Part shown: piece by piece, positions 27,842 through 37,238 of the stretch
Layout of the letters: the number at the start of each line of letters is the position of its first letter
Position numbering within the stretch: position 1 is the first letter of the stretch
Assembly (NCBI RefSeq): GCF_000523235.1
Contig: NZ_CP006850.1
Span: 6,014,001-6,078,000 of the forward strand
Source of the DNA: Nocardia nova SH22a
GTDB lineage: Bacteria; Actinomycetota; Actinomycetes; Mycobacteriales; Mycobacteriaceae
DNA: 64,000 nt
Reading direction: 5' to 3'
Notes under the pieces: model-generated
The model's database searches: none
What the model saw: the letters and a program-made list of their open reading frames with translations, nothing else
What the model was told of the DNA's origin: nothing
Translations under genes and position numbers: made by a program

Positions 27842-27871
27842 TCGGCATCCGAACTTCACAGCCGCGCCCCT

Positions 27872-27905
27872 CGTGACCGGACATCGGATTCGATGTCCGG
27901 TCACG
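27872..27905. terminator. Bidirectional hairpin terminator
   Basis: Perfect 15-bp arms CGTGACCGGACATCG and CGATGTCCGGTCACG flank a 4-nt loop (GATT). It lies between the convergent small secreted peptide gene and the PBP gene, with 30 bp on one side and 7 bp on the other, so it can serve both strands. Confidence 0.8.
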
Positions 27906-27912
27906 CGCGTAC

Positions 27913-29733
27913 TCAGGCGGTGCCGGGCGGCAGGGCGGCCAGCATATCCCTGGTGACGGCTACCGCATTGTCGGAACTTCCCCCCTTGACCAGCAGCGTC
28001 GCCCAGGCCATATCGCCGCGATAGCCGATGAACCACGAATGCGAGCCGCCGTCCACCTCGGCCTCACCGGTCTTGCCGAACACCTCACCCTGATCCGCGA
28101 TCCGCGCGGCGGTACCGCCGGTGACCACCAGTCGCATCATGTCCTGTACCCCCCGCACCACCTCCGGTGACAGCGGCGGCCGATCGCCGTGCACCTGGGT
28201 CTCGTGCCCGGAGATCAGATACGGCGTGGGCGCGGCGCCGTGCGCCACCGACGCCGCGACCAGCGCCATCCCGAACGGGCTCACCACCACCTTGCCCTGG
28301 CCGATACCGTCCTCGGCGCGCGGCACCTGATCGTCGGTGCGCGGCACCGAACCCGAGACCGTCGGCAGTCCGGCCACCGTGTAGTCCGGGCCGACGCCGA
28401 GCCTGGCCGCCGCATCGGGCAGGGCGTCACCGGGCAGTTCACTGGCGATCTTCGCGAAGGCGGTGTTGCAGGACCGCTCGTAGGCGGTGGACATCGGCAC
28501 ATCGCCCAGGGAGAACAGATCGTAGTTCGGAATCGTGCGCTCCCCCACCGTGATCCGGCTCGGACACGGAACCACCGTGTCCGGCTCGGCGATTCCGGCG
28601 GTCATCGCGGCGGTGGCGGTGACGGTTTTGAAGGTCGAGCCGGGCGGATACAGGCCGGTGGTGGCGATCGGCCCGACGGCGTCGGCGGCCTCGTTCTGCG
28701 CGACGGCGAGAATCGCTCCGGTGGAGGGCTGGATCACCACCATCATCGTCTGTTCGCGGGGGGCGTCCACCGCACGCTGGGCCGCGTTCTGCACGGCGCG
28801 GTCGATGCTCAGCGCGAACGACGGCGCGGGCTGCGGCGGGACCTCCTGCAACACATCGGTGTCCACACCGTCGGCGTTGACCATGACCACACTCCAGCCC
28901 GCCTTACCGTCGACCTCGTCGATGACGGTCTTGCGGATCTGGGTCATCAGATCGGGAGCGAAATGCCGATCGACGGGCATCAGATCCGCCTGCCGGTCGA
29001 TGGTGACCCCGGGCAGTCCGAGCACTTGCCCGCCGACCTGGTCGAACTCCCGATCACTCAGGGAGGCAACGAGATAGGGTCCGGTCACCTTGTGCGCGGC
29101 GGCCAGGATCGCCTCCCCGCCGAGGGTGTCGTCGAACTGTTTCAGCGCCGTCGACAGGGCGCCCGCGACATATCCCGGGTCGGGCACCGCACCGGCGTCG
29201 AACGAAATCCGATGTGCCACACCGGGAACGAGCACATCACTGCCGGAGCGCTCGTTGACCCGGGCCCGCGGCGCCGGGGTGGTGCGCAACTGCAGGCTCT
29301 GGGTGTCTCCCAGGCGCGGATGGATGTCGGAGGCCGACCAGCGCACCTGCCACTGCCCGTCGCTGCGTCCCATCTGCAACTGGCCGGTGTAGGTCCAGAT
29401 CCGGTTCTTGGGCAGGGTCCACTCGTAGGTGTAGTCGACCGTGGCGGTGTCGCCGGTGACCCGCGCCGATCCGGTGTGCGCGCTCAGCTGCTGCGCCTGC
29501 AGATTCCGCCAGGCCGAATCCAGTGCCGCCGCGGCCTTCTCGGGACGGCTGGTGACGGCGGCCGCGCGCGCCGGATCGTGCCGGGCGAAGGCCGACAGGA
29601 AGGAGTCGGCGGCGGCCACCGGCCCGCGCGCCTCGGTCGAACAGGCGCCGGTGGCCACCACCACGGCGGCCGCCGCGCACAGCGCGAGCGTCCGCGGCCC
29701 CCATCGCAGCGCACTTCTCGACATCGACATCAT
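27913..29733 (-). CDS. Class B penicillin-binding protein (MecA_N-type transpeptidase), probable lipoprotein
   Basis: A 606-residue cell-wall transpeptidase. It starts at ATG 29733 (29730 and 29724 are close alternatives). A hydrophobic signal segment ends in VVVATGACS, a loose lipobox. Residues about 40-150 are an NTF2-like MecA_N domain, then a dimerisation domain, then the transpeptidase: S366-T-F-K, S421-C-N and K554-T-G are all intact. It crosslinks peptidoglycan outside the membrane. It corresponds to the PBP lipoprotein near gcpE and the GNAT gene in M. tuberculosis, where gene order is the same. Confidence 0.9.
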   Translation of the reverse strand: MMSMSRSALRWGPRTLALCAAAAVVVATGACSTEARGPVAAADSFLSAFARHDPARAAAVTSRPEKAAAALDSAWRNLQAQQLSAHTGSARVTGDTATVDYTYEWTLPKNRIWTYTGQLQMGRSDGQWQVRWSASDIHPRLGDTQSLQLRTTPAPRARVNERSGSDVLVPGVAHRISFDAGAVPDPGYVAGALSTALKQFDDTLGGEAILAAAHKVTGPYLVASLSDREFDQVGGQVLGLPGVTIDRQADLMPVDRHFAPDLMTQIRKTVIDEVDGKAGWSVVMVNADGVDTDVLQEVPPQPAPSFALSIDRAVQNAAQRAVDAPREQTMMVVIQPSTGAILAVAQNEAADAVGPIATTGLYPPGSTFKTVTATAAMTAGIAEPDTVVPCPSRITVGERTIPNYDLFSLGDVPMSTAYERSCNTAFAKIASELPGDALPDAAARLGVGPDYTVAGLPTVSGSVPRTDDQVPRAEDGIGQGKVVVSPFGMALVAASVAHGAAPTPYLISGHETQVHGDRPPLSPEVVRGVQDMMRLVVTGGTAARIADQGEVFGKTGEAEVDGGSHSWFIGYRGDMAWATLLVKGGSSDNAVAVTRDMLAALPPGTA

Positions 29734-29801
29734 CGTCGATGGTAGCCAGATGGTCGCTGGTACATGTTGCGACACACGGAATTTGCCGCGCGGGGGGGCA
29801 A

Positions 29802-30668
29802 TCAGTCCACGAGGATCGTGGCGAAGGTCGCGACCTGATGGAAGCCGACCCGGGCGTAGGCGCGGCGGGCCACCTCGTTGTAGGAGTTCACATACAGGCT
29901 GGCAGTGCGCCCGGCGGCCACCACCGCATCCGCGACCGCGGCGGTACCGGCGGTGCCCAGGCCGCGCCCGCGCCACTGCGGATGCACCCAGACGCCCTGA
30001 ATCTGGCCGGTGCGCTGCGAAATCGCGCCGACCTCGGCCTTGTAGACGACCTCACCGTCCTCGAAACGTGCCCAGGCACGACCCGATTCGATCAGGCTCG
30101 CCACCCGCCGCCGATAACCGCGGCCACCGTCACCGGCCCGCGGATCGACGCCGATCTCCTCGGTGAACATCGCCACCGCCGCCACCAGATAGCGATCCAG
30201 TTCGTCGGTGCGCACCCGGCGCACCGATCGATCCGGCTCCACCTGAGCGCGTCCGTCGAGTGCGAGCAGCGGCTGATCGGCCCGGATCTCCCGCGGCTGA
30301 CCCCAGCGCTGTTCCAGCACCTCCCACAGCGGCAACGTCAGCTCCTGACGCCCGACCACCGAGGAGCACACCCGCGGCCAGCGGGCCGCGCGATCGGCGA
30401 ATGCCTGCATATCCTCGGTACTCCCGCGCAGCGGAACCAGATTGGCGCCGGAGAAGCACAGCGAATCCTCCGGATCACCCCTGGTCCACAACTCGCCACC
30501 GCCGCGATTCTCGAGACCGCATTCCTGCAGTCGCGCGGCCACCATGCAGCCGGCGATCGGATCGGTGTCCAGCACTTTCAGCACCCGGGGCAGATCGCGT
30601 TCACCGAGCTGACGAGCACCGGAGATCCGTGACCGTCGCGACGGTTCCAGCACACTCCGCACGCTCAC
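29802..30668 (-). CDS. GNAT acetyltransferase with N-terminal DUF4081 domain
   Basis: A 288-residue protein from GTG 30668 (VSVRSVLEPSRRSRISGARQLGERDLPRV). The first half is the DUF4081 domain, with LDTDPIAGCMVAARL and SLCFSGANLVPL. The second half is a GNAT fold with the acetyl-CoA loop VHPQWRGRGLGTAG and the terminal ASLYVNSYNEVARRAYARVGF. The same architecture lies beside gcpE in mycobacteria. The acceptor is unknown. It is 103 nt after ispG on the same strand. Confidence 0.82.
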   Translation of the reverse strand: MSVRSVLEPSRRSRISGARQLGERDLPRVLKVLDTDPIAGCMVAARLQECGLENRGGGELWTRGDPEDSLCFSGANLVPLRGSTEDMQAFADRAARWPRVCSSVVGRQELTLPLWEVLEQRWGQPREIRADQPLLALDGRAQVEPDRSVRRVRTDELDRYLVAAVAMFTEEIGVDPRAGDGGRGYRRRVASLIESGRAWARFEDGEVVYKAEVGAISQRTGQIQGVWVHPQWRGRGLGTAGTAAVADAVVAAGRTASLYVNSYNEVARRAYARVGFHQVATFATILVD

Positions 30669-30771
30669 AGACTGCCACGAACCCCGGCGGCGTGCGGGGG
30701 CTTTGCTCAGCTCCAGTGGCAGAATGCGCCCGGCCCGAGACACACCCGGCTCCCCTGCTCGCGTCCGCCGC

Positions 30772-31929
30772 TCATCCGACGGTGACGACGGGATCGCCGG
30801 AACCGGCGTCCGAGCCCATCTCGTCGGCGATCCGCATCGCCTCTTCGATCAACGTCTCCACAATCTGATGTTCGGGCACGGTCTTGACGACCTCGCCCTT
30901 GACGAAGATCTGGCCCTTGCCGTTGCCCGAGGCCACACCCAGATCGGCTTCGCGCGCCTCGCCCGGACCGTTGACGACACAACCCATCACCGCGACCCGC
31001 AGCGGCACCTCCATGCCCTCCAGTCCGGCGGTGACCTCGTTGGCGAGGGTGTACACATCGACCTGCGCGCGACCGCAGGACGGGCAGGACACGATCTCGA
31101 GTTTGCGCGGGCGCAGGTTCAGCGACTGCAGGATCTGGCCGCCGACCTTGATCTCCTCGGCGGGCGGCGCGGACAGCGAGACGCGGATGGTGTCGCCGAT
31201 GCCCTCGCTGAGCAGGGCGCCGAAGGCCACCGCCGACTTGATGGTGCCCTGGAAGGCCGGACCCGCCTCGGTGACGCCCAGATGCAGCGGATAGTCGCAC
31301 TGCGCGGCCAGCTGCCGGTACGCCTCGACCATCACGACCGGATCATTGTGCTTGACCGAGATCTTGATATCGCCGAAGCCGTGCTCCTCGAACAGGCCCG
31401 CCTCCCACAGCGCGGATTCCACCAGCGCCTCGGGGGTGGCCTTGCCGTACTTCTCGAGCATGCGCTTGTCCAGCGAGCCCGCGTTGACGCCGATCCGGAT
31501 CGGGATCCCGGCGGCACCCGCGGCCTGGGCGACCTCCTTGACCCGGCCGTCGAACTCCTTGATGTTGCCCGGGTTGACCCGGACCGCCGCACATCCGGCA
31601 TCGATGGCGGCGAAGATGTAGCGCGGCTGGAAGTGGATGTCGGCGATCACCGGAATCTGCGATTTCTTCGCGATCGTCGGCAGCGCGTCGGCGTCCTCCT
31701 GCCGGGGACAGGCGACGCGGACGATATCGCAGCCGGACGCGGTCAGTTCCGCGATCTGCTGCAGCGTCGCGTTCACATCATGGGTCTTGGTCGTGGTCAT
31801 CGACTGGACCGAGATGGGGTGGTCGCTGCCCACCCCCACCGTGCCCACCATCAGCTGGCGGGTCTTACGCCGCGGTGCGAGGACCGCCGCCGGTGCGGCC
31901 GGCATCCCCAGGGTGATGGCTGTGCTCAC
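30772..31929 (-). CDS. ispG: 4-hydroxy-3-methylbut-2-en-1-yl diphosphate synthase (housekeeping copy)
   Basis: A 385-residue MEP-pathway enzyme that converts MEcPP to HMBPP. GTG 31929 ([17 protein letters not shown]) gives normal length; the upstream frame is intergenic. Hallmarks are [17 protein letters not shown], the TIM-barrel half with [15 protein letters not shown], and the 4Fe-4S ligands in SCPSCGR and [10 protein letters not shown], with the Glu next to it. A second ispG is at 56650. This one sits in the conserved dxr-rip-gcpE-GNAT block and is the likely housekeeping enzyme. Confidence 0.96.
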   Translation of the reverse strand: MSTAITLGMPAAPAAVLAPRRKTRQLMVGTVGVGSDHPISVQSMTTTKTHDVNATLQQIAELTASGCDIVRVACPRQEDADALPTIAKKSQIPVIADIHFQPRYIFAAIDAGCAAVRVNPGNIKEFDGRVKEVAQAAGAAGIPIRIGVNAGSLDKRMLEKYGKATPEALVESALWEAGLFEEHGFGDIKISVKHNDPVVMVEAYRQLAAQCDYPLHLGVTEAGPAFQGTIKSAVAFGALLSEGIGDTIRVSLSAPPAEEIKVGGQILQSLNLRPRKLEIVSCPSCGRAQVDVYTLANEVTAGLEGMEVPLRVAVMGCVVNGPGEAREADLGVASGNGKGQIFVKGEVVKTVPEHQIVETLIEEAMRIADEMGSDAGSGDPVVTVG

Positions 31930-32193
31930 GTTCGGCTGCCTACTTTCCGTCTGCTCAGGGTGCACCCGTTCGCCGTCGAGTCTAGTGCGGGCCGCCCGAC
32001 ACCCGTCTGTGAGAGCACCGACACCGCCCACGACCGCTTCCGGCGGCGATACCTGCCCCGACCGGGGCGCGGCCCGCGACCGGCCGATTACGGTGGACGC
32101 CACGACGGTGGGCGGACCGCACCCGCCGTCCCCCGCGTCCAGGAGGATTCATCGAATGTACATCGCGCGCTCACCTCGGCGACGGGAGCGGCC

Positions 32194-32523
32194 GTGCGGC
32201 TGAGGATGCCCGCGGTGGTGCCCGCCGATCCGGAAGCCGCTGTGGCACTGCAGAATCGATTGCGCGCCCAGGTGATCACCGCGGATCCGGGCTCCGACCG
32301 CGGTTCGGCGACCGACATCACCATCGACGGCGAGGTGGTCGGGCGCGCGCTACGAACGCGGTCGGGCGTCAAACCGGTCTACGTCTCGGTCGGCCACCGG
32401 ATCGGCCTGGACACCGCCTGCGCGACGGTGCTGGCGCTGACACCGCGCTGTCGCCGGCCCGAGACCACCCGGCGCGCCGACCACCTGTGCCGGACGCTGC
32501 TGCGGGCGGACACCGCGTGCTGA
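32194..32523 (+). pseudogene. Internally deleted endonuclease V remnant
   Basis: A 109-residue frame from GTG 32194 (or ATG 32206). Residues about 10-30 (DPEAAVALQNRLRAQVITAD) match the start of endonuclease V. Residues about 52-109 match its C-terminus: GKVKPVYVSVGHR-type segment GVKPVYVSVGHRIGLDTA and RRPETTRRADHLCRTLLR (compare TGHRVSVDSA and YRLPEPTRWAD in E. coli Nfi). The family is about 220 residues. The middle, which carries the catalytic Asp and Glu residues, is absent. The reading frame is intact, so a short protein might still be made, but it cannot be an active nuclease. Confidence 0.75.
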
Positions 32524-32659
32524 GCGCCGGGCCGATTCCGGCGTGCGGGCCGGGGGCGGTCTCGTACGGTGGTGAAATCAGCCGCTACACAACGTCGTTC
32601 GCGCCCGCCCACCGGCGGACCGGGAGCGGCGGTACCGAAATCCGAGGTGAGATCTCTCC

Positions 32660-33643
32660 ATGCGTTATACGGCTCTGAGCGTCGCCGAGACCGAGGAGTG
32701 GTCCGAACTCACCAACACCTTCGTTCCGATGGAACACCGCTATCTGCGCCCGGGACGCTGGCGATCGGAACTCACGGTCCAGCAGAACAGCCGCTACAGC
32801 CTGCTGCGCTGGGACGAACCCGATGGGCGCATCGCCGACCGCACCCGCGGATATGTGGATCGGGTCCCGGCGGACGACTTCTACTGGCTGGTCGTTCCGG
32901 ATCACAGCGTCTTCGGGGTGCGCTTTGCCGACGACGCCGTGCCGACCACCGCGGCCGGGCGCCACAGCGGTGCGGTGCGACCGGCCGGTGACGGCGCGAT
33001 CCGGGTGTCCGACGGGCGCGCGATGCTGATGGGCCTGGACCAGGAATGCCGCCTGCGCCCCGGCGCGACCGCCCACGCGATGCAACTGCCCCGCACCGAT
33101 ATCGAGCGGAATCTGCCCGCGACCGGGCCGATGCGGCGCGTACTGGACCTGGATTCCGGTCTCGGCCGCGTGGTCGGTTCGATGATCCGCAGCATGCACG
33201 ACGAGCAGGACCGCCTCGCCGAGATCGAATTCAACGCCCTGTGCGAACGCATCGGTGAACTGGTCTGCCTGCTGCTGACCGGGGATATGCGACCCCAGCA
33301 CGACCATCTGGCCGAGACGCTGGCCGCGGTCCGCGAATATGTCCGGGACACAGTCGGTTCCGGCGACGCGCGGCTCCCGGCGGTCGCCCATGCGCTGGGC
33401 TGGTCACCGCGGCAACTGCGGCTGATCCTGCAGCAGTGCGGCACCACCTATCGCGATCTGCGCCGCGACGAGTCGCTGCGGGCGGCGCGATCCATGCTCG
33501 AACAACCGTCCCCGACGATCGCCGAGGTGGCCGCGCGGTGCGGTTTCACCACCACTTGGTTCTCGGCCGCGTTCAAGCAGCAGTTCGGCGAGACGCCGCG
33601 GGAGTTCCGCAAGCGTCGCCTGGCCGAACTCGGTGGGCGATAG
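32660..33643 (+). CDS. AraC-family transcriptional regulator
   Basis: A 327-residue regulator with gaggtgag ahead of ATG 32660. The N-terminal about 200 residues form an AraC_binding_2-type domain (SRYSLLRWDEPDG, DDFYWLVVPDHSVF). The C-terminal about 100 residues carry two helix-turn-helix motifs: LPAVAHALGWSPRQLRLILQ and TIAEVAARCGFTTTWFSAAF, followed by FGETPREFRKRR. Target genes are unknown. The adjacent small helical protein and the P450 are possible targets. Confidence 0.85.
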   Translation: MRYTALSVAETEEWSELTNTFVPMEHRYLRPGRWRSELTVQQNSRYSLLRWDEPDGRIADRTRGYVDRVPADDFYWLVVPDHSVFGVRFADDAVPTTAAGRHSGAVRPAGDGAIRVSDGRAMLMGLDQECRLRPGATAHAMQLPRTDIERNLPATGPMRRVLDLDSGLGRVVGSMIRSMHDEQDRLAEIEFNALCERIGELVCLLLTGDMRPQHDHLAETLAAVREYVRDTVGSGDARLPAVAHALGWSPRQLRLILQQCGTTYRDLRRDESLRAARSMLEQPSPTIAEVAARCGFTTTWFSAAFKQQFGETPREFRKRRLAELGGR

Positions 33644-33776
33644 GCGCGCTACCGGCACATTCACAGCCAATTGGCAATCAGATGGCTAACTCGACCGGCG
33701 CACAGGAACCGGTGATGCCGTCATGCGTCCATTTCGTGTCTTGACGATCATTCCCACCTGGGAAGACGATGTATCG

Positions 33777-34043
33777 ATGACCGTCGACGAGGAATTGATT
33801 CAGGTCGGACACGTCATCGAGCGCCTGCACACCCGATTCCCGACCGTGCCTCCAGCGGACGTCGAGCTCATCGTGCGTGCCATCCACCAGCGATTCGCCG
33901 ACGCCAGGGTCAACGATTTCGTTCCCCTCCTCGTCGAGAAGGCGGCCCGGCAAGCCATCAGCATCCAGATGGCGTCGGGTAATTCGCCTCGGCCGACGAC
34001 CCGCGCTCGTTCCCGGGACGCCACAGTGGTGACCGTCGGCTGA
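33777..34043 (+). CDS. Small three-helix-bundle (dimerisation domain) protein
   Basis: About 88 residues from ATG 33777; an ATG at 33723 would add 18 residues without a better ribosome-binding site. The core is HVIERLHTRFPTVPPADVEL followed by IHQRFADARVNDFVPLLVEKAARQA, a three-helix pattern seen in many small mycobacterial and nocardial proteins. The C-terminal tail is Ser/Thr/Arg-rich and probably disordered. No function is known. Confidence 0.6.
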   Translation: MTVDEELIQVGHVIERLHTRFPTVPPADVELIVRAIHQRFADARVNDFVPLLVEKAARQAISIQMASGNSPRPTTRARSRDATVVTVG

Positions 34044-34359
34044 GGAACGGGCCCGTAGCCAAGGAATCCGGGCACTACCGCCGTGGGCGGCGACCGCGTC
34101 TGTCCGAGTCGCCGCAGTGACCTCGACTCGGCCTGTTCATGGCGACATTCCATGCCCAACGAGCGGCCCGGCTGCGGTGGACCGACGGGGGCGGACCGGC
34201 CGGTACGGCGCAGCCGGTGCGCCGAACCCACAACCCTGGGCCGACCACGACCGAGTTCCCACGTCCACGCCGACCGCCCGCAGATACCGATCGGCGTGGG
34301 CGAGGATCACTCCACTGGAGACCCCGGGTTCGCACGCACCTCGCCCGCCGTCGACCGGG
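34044..34359. other. Gene-free stretch between the small helical protein and the P450 3' end
   Basis: A 316-bp gap between genes that converge on it. Open frames here lack family resemblance and good starts. I see no clear terminator hairpin of more than about eight pairs and no other element. Confidence 0.4.
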
Positions 34360-35559
34360 TCAGGGCCTCAGGCGGACCGGCAGCGTCTGCGGTCCGGAGG
34401 TGATGAACTGAGGGCCGTAGGACAATTCCGAAACATCGCACGCGAGTTCGAGTTTCGGGAAACGACCGAACAGGGTCTGCAGGGCGATCGCCGATTCCAG
34501 CCGCGCCAGTGGCGCGCCCAGGCAGAAGTGCGGCCCCCGTCCGAACGCCAGCTGATCGCGCTGGTCGTGGTCGATGTCGAAAACCGTTGCGTCCGGGTAG
34601 TGTTCGGGATCGCGGCCGACTCCGCCGTACCAGACCACCATCGCACCGGCGGGCAGATCCACTCCGGCGATGGTGACGTCCTCGAGGGCATAGCGAATGA
34701 ACGCCGTGGCCAGCGGCGAGCGGTAGCGCAGCGCTTCCTCGACCACATCGCGCCAGCGGTCACCGGTGATCGCCTTGTCCAGCTGCACCGGGTTGCCGCA
34801 CAGCGCCACAATGGCATTGCTGAGCAGATACACCGTGGTCTCGTGCCCCGCGGTGATGACTACCCACAGCATGTTGACCAGTTCTTCGTCGGTCAGTTCG
34901 TCGTCCGCGTCGACCGCCAGCAGCGCGGAGGTCAGATCGTCGCCGGGGTTGCGGCGCTTCTCCGCCAGCAGGCCCGTCAGGTGAACCGTCATGGCGCCCA
35001 TCGCCGCCGCGGTCTGCTCACCGGTCGCGTAGGGCGAGGTGATGGTGACCACCCAGTCGCGGATGAGCGGTTCGTCGGCCTGTTCCACGCCGAACAGATC
35101 GCAGATCACCCGGACCGGAAGCGGTGTGGTGAACGCCGGGATGAGGTCGACTTCCCCGGTCTCGGAGGCGAATCCGTCGATCAGCTCATCGGTGATCTGC
35201 CGGATGCGCGGCTCCATCGCCGCCACCCGGGCCGGGGTGAACGCCTGCCCGATCGTCTTGCGCAACCGGCGATGCTCGGCGCCGTCCATATTGAGCATGT
35301 GGTCGATATCGGTGAGCGCGCGCATCGGCCACTCCGCCGGAACGGTACCGTCGTGCAGCGCAGGACAATTGCGAGAGTTCTTGCTGAACAGCGTCCCGTC
35401 CGCGGCGAGCAGTTCACTCACCGCCCGATGGCTCACCGCCGCCCACGCGGAGACCCCGCCCAACGCGATCGGAACGACCGCCCCCAGGCTGCGAATGCGA
35501 TCGTAGGTGTCGAATACCGATTCGCCCGGCGTGGGCAGTGAGATGACGGATTCGGTCAT
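34360..35559 (-). CDS. Cytochrome P450
   Basis: A 399-residue soluble bacterial P450 from ATG 35559 (MTESVISLPTPGES). The I-helix is VVITAGHETTVYLLSNAI, the K-helix EEALRYRSPL, and the heme-binding loop FGRGPHFCLGAPLARLE with the ligand Cys at 346. Family size and motifs are intact. No ferredoxin or reductase gene is adjacent, so electrons must come from partners elsewhere. Substrate is unknown. It lies in an insert between rip1 and ispG. Confidence 0.92.
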   Translation of the reverse strand: MTESVISLPTPGESVFDTYDRIRSLGAVVPIALGGVSAWAAVSHRAVSELLAADGTLFSKNSRNCPALHDGTVPAEWPMRALTDIDHMLNMDGAEHRRLRKTIGQAFTPARVAAMEPRIRQITDELIDGFASETGEVDLIPAFTTPLPVRVICDLFGVEQADEPLIRDWVVTITSPYATGEQTAAAMGAMTVHLTGLLAEKRRNPGDDLTSALLAVDADDELTDEELVNMLWVVITAGHETTVYLLSNAIVALCGNPVQLDKAITGDRWRDVVEEALRYRSPLATAFIRYALEDVTIAGVDLPAGAMVVWYGGVGRDPEHYPDATVFDIDHDQRDQLAFGRGPHFCLGAPLARLESAIALQTLFGRFPKLELACDVSELSYGPQFITSGPQTLPVRLRP

Positions 35560-35878
35560 AGCGGCTCCCGAGGGTGTGATCGACGGCGAACATCGCCGGA
35601 TGTGCATCCGACCCGACCAGTTTCGGTCGCCACCGCCGACCACACCACCGAAGCCCGATTCCTTCGCCCCACACCCCAATTCCGGAGCACCGGAACGCAA
35701 GTTCGCGAACACGGTGCGGACCCGTGCGACATTCGACACCGGGTAGTGCTGCGCCGCAGACGGATTCGTACCACCGGCCGCGAAAACCTCTCGCAGTCTT
35801 CGCCGTTCAGGACCGTTCGATCACCGAAACCCTCGGCAATCGGTCCACCGATCCCGCGAATCACCGTCGCCGGTATCG

Positions 35879-35899
35879 CGGGACCTACCGTAGGTCCCG
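35879..35899. promoter_or_regulatory. Palindrome, 9-bp arms
   Basis: CGGGACCTA and TAGGTCCCG flank a 3-nt centre. It lies 89 nt after the end of rip1 on the minus strand, so it may be a terminator. It lacks a T-tract in that direction and could instead be an operator. Confidence 0.4.
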
Positions 35900-35928
35900 G
35901 CAAGCGCCCGACCGTCAGGTCCCGCAAT

Positions 35929-35945
35929 TCGTTGTACGACAACGA
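35929..35945. promoter_or_regulatory. Palindrome, 7-bp arms
   Basis: TCGTTGT and ACAACGA flank ACG. It lies 43 nt downstream of rip1 and is AT-richer than its surroundings. It may be an operator for a dimeric regulator or a small hairpin. The regulator is unknown. Confidence 0.35.
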
Positions 35946-35987
35946 GATTGTGTCTCCGGGTTCGCAGACGGTGATACGGGCGGAACG

Positions 35988-37217
35988 CTACGGGAACAGT
36001 TTGATCGGGTTCACGATGTCGGCGACCAGGGTCAGGATCATGTAGGCGCCGCCGATCACCACGACCACATAGGTCGCGGGGAGGAGTTTCATGTAGTCGA
36101 CCGGGCCGCCGTTGGGCAGGCCCTTGCGGTTGCGCCACATGTTGCGGAGCTTCTCGAAGATCACCACCGCGATGTGGCCGCCGTCCAGGGGCAGCAACGG
36201 CAGCAGGTTGAATGCGCCGAGGAAGAAGTTCAGGCTCGCCAGCACCAGGATGAAGGCGTTCCAGAGCCCGTGCTCGGCGGTCTCACCGCCGATCTTGCTG
36301 GCGCCGTAGACACTGACCGGGGTGTCGGCGTCGCGCTGGCCGCCGGTGACGGCGTGCCACAGGCTCACCACCTTGCTCGGCATCTGTGCCAGCGAGGCGA
36401 AGGTGCGGCCGAACATGTCGCCGGTGAAGGCCGCCGAGGCGGGAACCGCCGCCAGCACGTTGTACTTCACGGGTGAGTACACATCCTGTGCCACCCCGAC
36501 CTTGCTCGCGTACACCGGTTCGGTGACCCGATCCGAACTGCTCGTGGCGCCCTGCTTCGTCGGGTAGGTCGCGACCCGCTCGGGGGTGACCGTGATCTGC
36601 AGGCTCTGGCCGTCGCGGGTCACCGTGTAGACGACCGGACCGGTGGCCTTCTCGGTGATCGAGCGGAAGTCGTCCCAGGTGCGCACGGGTTTGCCGTCGA
36701 TCGCGGTGACCAGGTCACCGCGTTCGAGCCCCGCCCGCTCGGCTGGTCCGGGCCCGGTGCAGGGCGCGGCCGAACCGTCGGGCTTCTGCGCGGCGACACA
36801 GCCGACCGGATAGATCTGGGTGGCGGGCGGCGAGTCCAGCCGCGGCAGTCCCCAGCCCACCGCCAGCACCATGATCAGCAGGAAGCCGAGCAGGAAGTTC
36901 ATGGCGATACCACCGAACATCACCACCAGGCGCTTCCAGGTGGCCTGGCGATACATCGCGCGGTGCAGTTCCTCGGGCGGTACCTCGTCCAGCGCGGTCA
37001 TTCCGGCGATATCGCAGAAGCCGCCGAGCGGCAGCGCCTTGAGCCCGTATTCGGTCTCACCACGGCGGAACGAGAACACCTTCGGTCCGAAGCCGACGAA
37101 GTAGCGGCGTACCTGCATGCCGGTGGCCTGCGCCGCCCACATGTGGCCACATTCGTGTAGCGCTACCGAAACGGTGATGCCGAGGGCGAACAGCACGAAT
37201 CCGATCGCGAAGCCCAT
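35988..37217 (-). CDS. rip1: Site-2 intramembrane metalloprotease (RseP/Rip1-type)
   Basis: A 409-residue M50 protease that cleaves anti-sigma factors within the membrane. The zinc motif is H21-E-C-G-H25 in the first helix. The conserved YFVGFGPKVFSFRRGETEYGLKALPLGGF block follows (quoted in parts: YFVGFGPKVF; GETEYGLKALPLGGF). A PDZ domain occupies about residues 130-210 (AERAGLERGDLVTAIDGKPV), and the second active-site motif is PLLPLDGGHI near residue 345. It closely parallels mycobacterial Rip1, also encoded after dxr. The start is 21 nt after the stop of dxr. Confidence 0.94.
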   Translation of the reverse strand: MGFAIGFVLFALGITVSVALHECGHMWAAQATGMQVRRYFVGFGPKVFSFRRGETEYGLKALPLGGFCDIAGMTALDEVPPEELHRAMYRQATWKRLVVMFGGIAMNFLLGFLLIMVLAVGWGLPRLDSPPATQIYPVGCVAAQKPDGSAAPCTGPGPAERAGLERGDLVTAIDGKPVRTWDDFRSITEKATGPVVYTVTRDGQSLQITVTPERVATYPTKQGATSSSDRVTEPVYASKVGVAQDVYSPVKYNVLAAVPASAAFTGDMFGRTFASLAQMPSKVVSLWHAVTGGQRDADTPVSVYGASKIGGETAEHGLWNAFILVLASLNFFLGAFNLLPLLPLDGGHIAVVIFEKLRNMWRNRKGLPNGGPVDYMKLLPATYVVVVIGGAYMILTLVADIVNPIKLFP

Positions 37218-37238
37218 GCGGTGTGGAACCCTCCTGAA

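Larger units (their letters stand above)
35560..35987. other. Region upstream of the P450 with two palindromes
   Basis: A 428-bp gap between the P450 start and the rip1 3' end; both genes are on the minus strand. It holds the P450 promoter, probably the rip1 terminator, and the palindromes at 35879-35899 and 35929-35945. No gene is apparent. Confidence 0.5.
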
